Assembly (NCBI GenBank): GCA_032622095.1
Contig: CP136061.1
Location: 253,217,582 to 253,281,581 of the forward strand
Direction of reading: 5' to 3'
From: Siphonodentalium dalli
Lineage: Eukaryota; Mollusca; Scaphopoda; Gadilida; Siphonodentaliidae
DNA: 64,000 nucleotides
Shown: in pieces, positions 57,201-64,000 of the stretch
Layout of the letters: each line of letters begins with the position of its first letter
Numbering within the stretch: the stretch's first letter is position 1
Position numbers and translations under genes: made by a program
The notes under the pieces: generated by a model
The model's database searches: none
Told to the model about the DNA's origin: nothing
What the model saw: only the letters and a program-made list of their open reading frames with translations

Positions 57201-60200
57201 GAGCTTAATTAGCTTTATCACTCTATAAGACATATCTGTATTGGAGTGACCTAATAGGTTGAAATCGAATGCCACATCCGTGTTCCTATGGTGTTTATGT
57301 TAGCAAGGTGCCCAATAAGTGTGATTCCACTTGTGAATCTAATAGTAAGGTGTGAATAGTTGAAACTTTTGAGCTCACGGAAAGGTTGATGTAAGGATTT
57401 ATAAAAATAGCTAATCGCTATCCCAAGGTATGGGTTAAACATCTGCCGATTATGATCGGCCTCTCGTTTTTATAGTGCCTTGATCTACTGTTTAATAACA
57501 ATCTTGTGCCATAAAATATGATTATCATATTATAATTGATCACAATTTGGAACGTCTGTGTCTCAGAAGGTGCCCATTATAGAGTAATAGAAAATAGCTG
57601 AGATCATAATGGCTCCCAGAAACAGAATTCAAACTATAGTTTATTTTCAATTGAAGGGGAATAACTCTAAATCTAAATATATAGATATCTCCCTTCCATT
57701 GAAAATACTAGACTTTGTGTTGAAACATCAGCACAGAACAGACGTCGGTTTCTCAAAAAAAACCAAACATATTCACAGTTTATTACAAGTTGAAAATACA
57801 ATGTTTTGGAGCTTCTTCTTTCAAACGGTTTATAATATGGCATATATTTTATATAATGTGATCTTGGGGTTCGAAAACTAAGTGGGCCTTTAATCTTGTG
57901 TAGTATGTCATCATTATCATTGATATGCCTGGGTAGAAGGCATACATTCTGTGTAGTATGTCATCATTATCATTGATATGCCTGGGTAGAAGGCACACAT
58001 TCTTAGCTAATTCTGACCCTTCGTGTGATACTAGTTTTGACCAATATGATATTGCTCTGCACTTAATAACGAGATATCTCCCCAATTCTGCTTATATCAT
58101 GTAGTTTAGTGTGCTAGACTTCACTGTTGTGATAATTTAGAAGAATTTAAGATGAATGGTCTCCAAAATTTGAGTTTGCTCAAAACACCAAAGTTCACCA
58201 CCATACAGCATAATCGGCATGATCATATAATCTAACAATTTAAACATAATATATATATATATATATATAGGAAACGGCAGCTTTCTTGTTCTATTCAAAA
58301 TAGCATACATGGCCACTCGGTCATTTCGACCACCACGGGGTCAGCCCCACAACAACAACTAATTTCGCGTTCTTGTGGGTATTTCTTGTTTACGTTTATG
58401 AATTTCATTTCATTTACCTTTCAGGTTATCAAAGGTATTTTTCGACTGCATAACGATGTCTGTGCATGGGTGCTCAATAGAGGTTGTGGAAAAGATGAGA
58501 CCAAAACTGGAAGAGGCCCAACGGATGATGAATGAGAATGGCTGCAGCCCTGATGGATCCTACACTGGGGGTGAGTCAGTGCACATCCCTTTAATGATGG
58601 GAGCTGTTATGGTGCAGCATTACATATCATGTGCCAGTGCATTCTATTATTTATGCGAGTCTGCCATATAGGGAGCCTCACATATATAAGAGAATGCATT
58701 GGCTTACAATGTCAAGGTAAATATTGTTAGGCCCATCTATTCTCTTATATATGCGAGGCTCTCTATGATGAGAGCTCCATATTGAAGAGAATGCATTGGC
58801 ACAGGGTTTAGCAAACTTTCTCCAGTCATGGAAGGGTTAAATAGGTCTACAGTTTCCCAAACAAAATTCATTTTCTCGGTCAATAAAAGTTTATTAGCAT
58901 ATTCAAATTATACTCTTAGTGATGATCTGCCACGGGACGAATCCAATCTCATCATATCCCCATGGAAGCTATGTTCTGTCGGTATTTTAGATAAGATCAC
59001 AGGCGACGCTATCCCGAATAGCGGGCTAGCATCACCAAATTCACCATATGGGGACCTCATTCTGCATGGCCTCATATGCTATGGGAAACATTGACTCAGA
59101 TTAAAGTTCCCAAATGGTGAATATTGTGCTGTTCACCCATTGGGAACCTCGTTTATGTGCCGTCTGCCAATTTGGGAATATAAAGAAACTAAACTAAAAA
59201 TGAAATAAAATCTATGTTAAGAAGTTTCTAAAGAAATTGTATAATAAAGAAACATTTCCAGGGAAGATGAGGCCTAAGCAGAATAAGGTTCCTAGGGGTG
59301 AATTTAGTGATGCTAGCCCGCTATGCAAATGACAGGGACTCTAAACTCAGACTTGATCATGGATGTGTTATTACATGCAGGCCTCTATACCATTCTATTG
59401 ACAGGTGAAATGGATTCCGGTTGTGACGCAATCTTTTCATACATTTTCACAGCTGCTGATAAAACCCGCCCCAAGTTAAAGGTACTCAACCCGATAAAAC
59501 TCGAGTCGAGGAAGTCACCCATCAAAGCTCAGATTTGTTAGATATCGATTTTAGAAATCTATTATTTTTCATTATCGGGAATACTATCTGGCCCAGAACT
59601 CAGTCAAAATTGCGTGAAAATTACCACTTGATTTTAGAGTTATTCATCCTTGTCTGTTTGAATATATTTGGAGTACACATCCAGAGCAGATTACGGCAGT
59701 TATTAGTACTCATCTCGAGAACATAACAAATTTGAAAAATCAATATCTAATAACTCTGAGCTTTGTTTGATGGGTTCCTCGACTCGAATCAAATATTTTT
59801 TACCCCCAAAGCCAAAGAAATAGTAATATAGGACCCTCTGATCGGATTGTTGTTGTTGGAATCTGTTGAGATGGGGACCCTCTTTACGGGTTGAGTACCT
59901 TTAACCATACACGATCTGTGGATTCTTTTCACACGTATTTAGTGAATGTAATATTACAGAAATATCAATCAATTGTGCTAATTTGCTCCAAAATAATATC
60001 TATGGTGCTCGTGAAACTGGAAATTTGATAAAACGCGCCGAAGTCATGAGCACGCGGCGCAGGAATTTTGATGACAACTATAACGAATATACTCAAGTGG
60101 CTGAATGCAATGTTGTCATTTTCTCTCCTCCGAACTGAGTTTATCCTCCGAACTGGCAGAAGTCGATTACGGGGCGTGGGGCACCAAAAGAAGAACCGGA

Positions 60201-62112
60201 TTGCAACATATGAGCATTATTCAAACCGATTTCAATACCTGGTTTGTGTCGAAGAAAAAATGATATTGAAGTGTATGTACATGTTCGCCTAATTACAGTC
60301 TACCATTCTATTGACAGGCGCTGTATCCGATGACGGCTGTGACGCACCGGGAATTTTGCAGTGTTCACAGAATTTCCTTAAGACATTCAACCAGAACGCA
60401 GACGTTGACGACATTTGCAGGTTTGTGTGTAAATGTGACCCGCCATATCAAATCCAGTCGTAAGTCGGGATTTTGTTACCCTGTGCCAAAACATTCTCTT
60501 ATATATGCGAGTCGACCATAGGTCGCCTCGCATATATAAGAGAATGCATTGGCCTAACAATTTTTTATTATTTTTTTTAAATAAATGTTTCTTACAATTT
60601 TTAGGACATAAAATAAAAAAACATCCATTACCCTGCAGGGAGCCCCACACATATATAGAAGCATATAGAGTAGTGTCGTCTGCTCATGTTTGTCTGGGGC
60701 TCTGTATGGGTGAAATTATAAAATTGTTAAAGAATACAAGAAAAAATTATTAAAATTGTAAAAAATTGTTAGGCCAATGCATTCTCTTATATATGCGAGG
60801 CGACCTATGGTCGACTCGCATATATAAGAGAATGCATTGGCACAGGGTAAAAATAAATCCCGACTTACGACTGGATTTGATATGGCGGGTCACATATCAT
60901 GAAATTTTGTCAAAACGTGCGTCTGACCCTAAATCAGACATTTGGTCCATGGATTGTTGGGATTGACATTCAAATATTTTTAAATGGGGTCGGTCGGTAA
61001 CAAAATAACAAAAACACCAGCGCATGTTCCGTCAGGTAAGTGTTATGTGATCGGTCGATAAAAATACCCTCTAGCAAAAAGAAATCCAAGCTTTTCCAAA
61101 CTAATTTGGAAACCTAGATATTTAAGTATTCCCAAGCTTTAAACTGATGTTATATGTAACCCTTAAGTGTATCCATGCAACAAAACTCCTTACAACAGCT
61201 TATTATGCCCCGTCCGCTGAGGCTCCGTCAATCTGTCCGTTCTTCAACATTTTGCTTAAGCACACTAGTCTATACAATACAGTCCACATCCCTCATTCGA
61301 TCGTCACTCTAGACTTGTTTCCGAAATTCGTTAAAAAACAATGGCCGCTGGCAGCCAAATTGGATTTCACAAATAAATTCACCAGCGCACCCTGCAGCCC
61401 ACATTTATTAGAGGATTGCATTTAAATATATATAATACAGTCATGTTTAGGATCACCTATTGAATTTGAACGATTTTCGATGAAAAACCGCCGGCAGCCA
61501 TCTTGCATTTTACTCTTTCCATGACATATTCCTTTGGCACATCCTACAAGCCACATTTTCATCCTATCATCACAAAACTATACATGCGCATCTTCAGCGT
61601 TACCAATAGATGGCTCTGATGGGAGCCATCAATTGTTTTAAAAATTTCGTTAAAAACATGGCCATCAGCAGCCAACTTGGAGTTTACTCTTTGTTTGACT
61701 AAAGCATTCGGAACACAACACAGGCCACATCCCTCATCCGACAGTCAGTAAACTTTATATATATATCTTCTCTATATACCAACCCCCCCCCCCCCCCCCC
61801 CCCCCGAAATTAGTCAAAAACATGGCCACCAGCAACCATCTTGGATTTCACATTTTAATTAATCGGCACACCTATGCAGCAGCCCACATTTATTGGAGAA
61901 TTGTTGTGAAAATGTACAGGCATGTTTAGGATTACATCGAGATGGGTGCTATCAAATTTGACCGATAATATCCTGTTTAAAACTATTATTTTTCAGTAAT
62001 GTCAGAACATTGTTGAGTTGCGTTCGACCAAAAACGAAAGGATGCAATGCTGAGGCAAAAGAGCAATTCGAGAAAGGCGTCGCTCAATACCAACAAATTA
62101 TGAATGAACAAT
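48172..62112 (+). CDS. Secreted six-cysteine repeat protein, 5' part (partial)
   Basis: Five exons (48172-48220, 55374-55482, 58425-58570, 60318-60420, 61997-62112) join in phase (1,2,1,2,1) into 523 nt, about 174 residues, and continue beyond the window. Exon 1 is a signal peptide (MARVLGICILSVILFA). Exons 2+3 and 4+5 are two copies of one module with cysteines spaced C-x7-C-x17/18-C-x8/9-C-x7-C-x22/23-C; an ICR and an (M/I)MNE(N/Q) stretch are shared. Predicted helical, disulfide-linked and extracellular. I do not recognise the family; nematode DUF19-like modules look superficially similar but are described with more cysteines. Each module ends with phase-1 boundaries, so modules can be added by exon duplication. 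Introns are heavily loaded with transposons. Confidence 0.78.
48221..49112. other. Intron 1 sequence, nothing recognised
   Basis: AT-rich sequence with ATC/CAT-rich simple stretches near 48820-48895; no further coding signal. Confidence 0.4.
49113..50207. mobile_element. hAT-like element with BED-finger relic
   Basis: Ends TAGTGATGGGCGGTTAACCG and, inverted, TAGAGATGGGCGGTTTTG; GATGGGCGGTT ends are frequent in hAT-like elements. AACCGAAACCGA-type subterminal repeats lie near both ends (49160-49200, 50130-50195). No matching 8-bp flank. It lies in intron 1 of the secreted gene. Confidence 0.7.
49400..49520 (+). pseudogene. hAT transposase N-terminus, BED zinc finger
   Basis: MAEQNNEHGSTKSPVWSYFT followed by RLTGDDCKK and, after a small frameshift, CRCLICHKNVA. 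The V-W-x-Y-F then C-x2-C pattern is the start of a BED finger as in ZBED1-like hAT transposases. The catalytic part is gone. Confidence 0.65.
50208..51494. other. Intron sequence with small hairpin
   Basis: Includes the inverted copy of the 44.4-kb repeat (50378-50490) and a short palindrome (GGCCCAACTATTC / GAATAGTTGGGTC, 51116-51168). The ORF at 50606-50821 has no motif. Confidence 0.45.
51500..51635. mobile_element. Hairpin element, ~136 bp
   Basis: TTGTTGGAAGATTTTATCAA ... ACACATACCATTAC pair with GTAATGGTATGTGT ... TTGATAATAATTTCCAACAA. Confidence 0.8.
52218..52383. mobile_element. Hairpin MITE, 166 bp
   Basis: AGTGAAGTGATCTAAGTCTC...TCACGTCTCGTTGAGAAG pairs with CTTCTCAACGAGACGTGATG...GAGACTCAGATCACTTAACT; small loop at about 52300. 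Confidence 0.87.
53005..53080. mobile_element. Short hairpin, 76 bp
   Basis: CCCCTGGTGCGATACCACCA pairs with TGGTGGTATCACACCAGGGG; loop of TATATA-rich sequence. Confidence 0.85.
53332..54655. mobile_element. Foldback element carrying a nested MITE
   Basis: Ends TAGATCATGCCATGAATCTC and its inverse; inner matches TTTTGACAGGGAAC (54212/54566) and GTCCCAACTCGAAA (54308/54452). Removing the nested MITE (53372-54172) restores a continuous ~520-bp palindrome. Confidence 0.82.
53372..54172. mobile_element. Nested TA-flanked MITE with GGTACTC repeats
   Basis: Ends CACTCTTAAAACGATAGGTA and (inverted) CACTCTAAAATAAAG, TA on both sides. The interior holds a ~25-bp tandem of TTTGGTACTCTGGAGTACCA, itself palindromic (53450-53570), and looser copies to 54140. 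A G-run occupies 53928-53947. The other arm of the host palindrome keeps the empty site (CGCCCGTAGAGATC), confirming the TA duplication. Confidence 0.87.
54861..55038. mobile_element. TTAACCC MITE, 178 bp
   Basis: Left TTAAACCCTTTCAGTGCCA (one extra A), right TGGCACTGAAAGGGTTAA. Inner inverted pair TTCCTTGATCATTTTT / AAAAATGATCAAGGAA. Same outer end type as 10430-10676 but without the hairpin core. Confidence 0.8.
55374..55482 (+). CDS. Secreted repeat gene, exon 2 (module 1, first half)
   Basis: Acceptor TTTTCTACAG, entry phase 1, donor GTATGT, exit phase 2. Encodes SSCGQNQCDPDAMVGC and TDMGAIC. It has an extra cysteine (SSC) compared with exon 4. Confidence 0.8.
55483..56555. other. Intron 2 sequence, nothing coding
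   Basis: G-run at 55628-55640 and C-runs at 56135-56145; a fragment GGCAGCGGCCATCTTGGATT (about 55896) belongs to the 44.9/61.2-kb repeat family. Confidence 0.45.
56560..56985. repeat. Dispersed repeat, two internal copies
   Basis: GTCGTCCGTCCGTCCGTCTG then a ~140-bp unit twice (CATAACTCAAACAT/GATAACTCAAACAT ... TTTCTCAGCCCAAAATACAG ... GAGTTATGGCCCTTT) near 56690 and 56830. Resembles the first kilobase of the window (GCCATAACT). Followed by an A/T-rich tract to about 57100. Confidence 0.7.
57890..58240 (-). pseudogene. LINE ORF2 fragment, antisense in intron 2
   Basis: Minus-strand frames give MFKLLDYMIMPIMLYGGELW, CFEQTQILETIHLKFF, then GRYLVIKCRAISYWSKLVS and NDNDDILHRMYAF: the region just after the reverse-transcriptase domain of a CR1/L2-like LINE (ILYG-x-E-W ... 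ELGR-x-P ... YW-x-KL). Stops are present, and a 51-bp tandem duplication (TAGTATGTCATCATTATCAT) lies at 57898-57999. Confidence 0.7.
58246..58271. repeat. (AT)n microsatellite
   Basis: About 11 AT units in intron 2 of the secreted gene, next to the LINE fragment. Confidence 0.9.
58425..58570 (+). CDS. Secreted repeat gene, exon 3 (module 1, second half)
   Basis: Acceptor TTACCTTTCAG, entry phase 2, donor GTGAGT, exit phase 1. Encodes LSKVFFDCITMSVHGC, then EKMRPKLEEAQRMMNENGC and PDGSYTG. A TTAACCC-type MITE begins 16 bp past the donor. Confidence 0.8.
58587..58840. mobile_element. TTAACCC MITE beside exon 3
   Basis: Left CCCTTTAATGATGGGAGCTG (the TTAA is damaged), right CCAGTCATGGAAGGGTTAA. 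Two diverged hairpin cores inside (AAGAGAATGCATTGG at 58687; TCTCTTATATATGCGAGG at 58740). Nearly the same outer ends as 7322-7582. Confidence 0.8.
59388..59470 (+). pseudogene. Degenerate extra copy of exon 4
   Basis: TACCATTCTATTGACAGG, a 17-18 bp match to the exon 4 acceptor region, is followed in the same phase by GEMDSGCDAIFSYIFTAADK, paralogous to GAVSDDGCDA of exon 4. The second cysteine is replaced (Tyr) and the donor is missing. A TTAA-flanked MITE begins at about 59474, inside the copy; ATCTGTGG beyond that MITE (59912) may be the remnant of its ATTTGCAG end. Confidence 0.6.
59474..59905. mobile_element. TTAA-ended MITE inside exon-4 copy
   Basis: Left TTAAAGGTACTCAACCCG, right CGGGTTGAGTACCTTTAA. 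Inner inverted pair CCCATCAAAGCTCAGA / TCTGAGCTTTGTTTGATGGG; part of the interior (GATATCGATTTTAGAAATCT) is shared with 55066-55095. Confidence 0.78.
60318..60420 (+). CDS. Secreted repeat gene, exon 4 (module 2, first half)
   Basis: Acceptor CTATTGACAG, entry phase 1, donor GTTTGT, exit phase 2. Encodes GAVSDDGCDAPGILQC and NADVDDIC, paralogous to exon 2. A MITE starts 12 bp past the donor. Confidence 0.8.
60433..60895. mobile_element. ATGTGACCCGCC-ended MITE with hairpin cores
   Basis: Inverted ends ATGTGACCCGCCATATCAAA ... GTCGTAAGTCGGGATTT. Two palindromic cores (60482-60561 and 60770-60848) match those in 8513-8880 although the outer ends are unrelated. The 220-bp middle is shared with 62199-62340. 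It begins 12 bp past the exon 4 donor. Confidence 0.88.
60900..61209. other. Intron sequence, nothing recognised
   Basis: No repeat or coding signal identified between the MITE and the 61.2-kb repeat family. Confidence 0.35.
61210..61990. repeat. Tandem decayed repeat family, second cluster
   Basis: About three copies of the unit also found at 44930-46330: CCTCAT(T/C)CGA, GTTAAAAACATGGCC, GCAGCC-x-CTTGGA, CACCCTGCAGCCCACATTTA (61387) and CAGCAGCCCACATTTATTGG (61878). A C-run lies at 61783-61805. Confidence 0.75.
61997..62112 (+). CDS. Secreted repeat gene, exon 5 (module 2, second half)
   Basis: Acceptor ATTATTTTTCAG, entry phase 2, donor GTGAGT, exit phase 1. Encodes NVRTLLSCVRPKTKGC and FEKGVAQYQQIMNEQ, paralogous to exon 3. 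Exit phase 1 predicts further exons right of the window. Confidence 0.8.
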
Positions 62113-62198
62113 GTGAGTCAAATAAACTGATACAATAGAGTTATTCCTCTTGTATTATATTTCTGTTTATATTTCGTTTCACCTGGTTGGTGAAGTTA

Positions 62199-62574
62199 TC
62201 CATTACCCTGAAGGGAGCCCCACACATATATAGAAGGGTATAGAAGAGTGTCGTCTGCTCATGTTTGTCTGGGGCTCTGTATGGGTGAAATTATAAAATT
62301 GTTCAAGAATACAAGAACAAATTATTAAAATTGTAAAAAATTGTTAGGCCAATGCATTCTCTTATATATGCGAGGCGACCTATGGTCGACTCGCATATAT
62401 AAGAGAATGCATTGGCACAGGGCATAACTGTAACTATCACAATGTGATCAATGAGCCGGTTCCAATGATATCCATATTTGTATGGTTCTATTTTGAGACA
62501 GACCCAAGATAATTTAGGCTGTTGCAGCTTCATTTGGGCTATTTTTCTGGGCGTTTTGTTGGGTAAAGGGTTAA
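62199..62574. mobile_element. Chimeric MITE: two shells joined at the hairpin core
   Basis: 62199-62420 matches the middle and right core of the 60433-60895 element (CAGGGAGCCCCACACATATA versus GAAGGGAGCCCCACACATAT). 62421-62574 matches, inverted, the left half of 8513-8880 (TGATCAATGAGCCGGTTCCA, ending GGGTAAAGGGTTAA). The switch point is the shared palindrome. Confidence 0.85.
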
Positions 62575-64000
62575 AAACACTTATATACATCTTAATACTG
62601 AATTGACACATTCTTTAAAACACGTATATACATCTTAATACTGAACTGACACATTCTTTTAAATACACTTATATATATCTTAATACTTGTACTGAACTGA
62701 CACTTATATACATTAATACTAAACTGACACTTGTATACATCTTAATACTGAACTGACACTTATATACATCTTAATACTGAACTGACACTTATATACATCT
62801 TAATACTGAACTGACACGTGTATACATCTTAATACTGAACTGACACGTGTATACATCTTAATACTGAACTGACACTTGTATACATCTTAATACTGAACTG
62901 ACACTTGTATACATCTTAATACTGAACTGACACTTATATACATATTAATACTGTACTGACACGTGTATACAGCTTAATACTGAACTGACACTTGTTTACA
63001 TCTTAATACTGAACTGACACTTGTATACATCTTAATACTGAACTGACACTTGTATACATCTTAATAATGAACTGACACTTGTATACATCTTAATACTGAA
63101 CTGACACTTGTATACAGCTTAATACTGAACTGACACGTGTATACATCTTAATACTGAACTGACACTTATATACATATTAATACTGTACTGACACTTGTAT
63201 ACAGCTTAATACTGAACTGACACGTGTATACATCTTAATACTGAACTGACACTTATATACATCTTAATACTGAACTGACACTTGTTTACATCTTAATACT
63301 GAACTGACATTTGTTTACATCTTAATACTGAACTGACACTTATATACATCTTAATACTGAACTGACACTTGTTTACATCTTAATACTGAACTGACACTTA
63401 TATACATATTAATACTGTGCTGACACTTGTATACAGCTTAATACTGAACTGACATTTGTTTACATCTTAATACTGAACTGACACTTGTATACAGCTTAAT
63501 ACTGAACTGACACTTATATACATCTTAATACTGAACTGACACTTGTTTACATCTTAATACTGAACTGGCACTTGTTTACATCTTAATACTGAACTGACAC
63601 TTATATATATCTTAATACTGAACTGTCACTTATATACATATTAATACTGAACTGACACTTGTTTACATCTTAATACTGAACTGACACGTGTATACATCTT
63701 AATACTGAACTGACACTTATATACATCTTAATACTGTACTGACACTTGTATACAGCTTAATACTGAACTGACACGTGTATACATCTTAATACTGAACTGA
63801 CACTTATATACATATTAATACTGTACTGACACTTGTATACAGCTTAATACTGAACTGACACTTGTTTACATCTTAATACTGAACTGACACTTGTTTACAT
63901 CTTAATACTGAACTGACACTTATATACATCTTAATACTAAACTGACACTTATATACATATTAATACTGTACTGACACTTGTATACAGCTTAATACTGAAC
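62575..64000. repeat. 29-bp satellite, runs off the window
   Basis: About 48 copies of ACTTGTATACATCTTAATAC plus TGAACTGAC. Variants at fixed positions: TTATATACAT, TTGTATACAT, GTGTATACAT, TTGTTTACAT, ATACAGC, and ATATTAATACTGTACTG. The pair (ATATTAATACTGTACTG then GTATACAGCTTAATACTG) recurs near 62942, 63173, 63407, 63812 and 63956, which suggests higher-order units. The left edge abuts the MITE at 62574. Confidence 0.95.

Noticed and set aside
57609-57881. 90-residue ORF in intron 2
   Set aside because: No motif, AT-rich, beside an antisense LINE fragment; no splice support.

Overview
The window looks like nuclear DNA from a marine invertebrate, most likely a mollusc. The support is an intron-rich arginine kinase gene (the invertebrate phosphagen kinase), AT-rich introns with GT/AG borders, and heavy loading with MITEs, foldbacks, LINE fragments and satellites. 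The assignment to Mollusca is an inference. There are no operons, ribosome binding sites or prokaryotic features.

Layout. 1-7,300: degenerate tandem repeats, three minisatellites and a 980-bp hAT-like element. 7,659-18,445 (minus): a complete six-exon arginine kinase gene of 351 codons; all five introns hold palindromic or TIR elements, and one intron also holds a Penelope-type GIY-YIG relic. 20,090-23,000: a possible promoter-proximal exon and a C2H2 zinc-finger pseudogene split by a 1.49-kb foldback element flanked by a 10-bp target duplication. 23,300-27,600: MITEs. 27,600-28,850: two phase-compatible exon-like segments, the second with an EF-hand-like loop and lying inside a TIR element. 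28,264-34,966: a 6.7-kb diverged palindrome. 35,000-43,000: repeats and broken non-LTR retrotransposon pieces on both strands. 43,500-48,100: tandem repeats, a dispersed gene-poor repeat family and a perfect 148-bp inverted repeat interleaved with a 103-bp direct repeat.

48,172-62,112 (plus): the first five coding exons of a secreted, cysteine-rich protein of unknown function. Exon 1 encodes a signal peptide. Exons 2+3 and 4+5 are two copies of a two-exon, six-cysteine module whose splice phases alternate 1-2-1-2-1. The gene runs off the right edge. A degenerate extra copy of exon 4, apparently split by a TTAA-flanked MITE, sits between the two modules, and the introns are full of MITEs. From 62,575 to the end there is a 29-bp satellite with higher-order variation.

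The most distinctive non-genic signal is a family of nested palindromic MITEs. A shared hairpin core recurs at about eight loci inside at least two unrelated outer shells: one bounded by TTAACCC...GGGTTAA (piggyBac-like ends) and one bounded by ATGTGACCCGCC. One locus (62,199-62,574) is a chimera of the two shells joined through the core. Only arginine kinase is identified with high confidence. The secreted gene is well supported by splice phase and by internal repetition, but its function is unknown.
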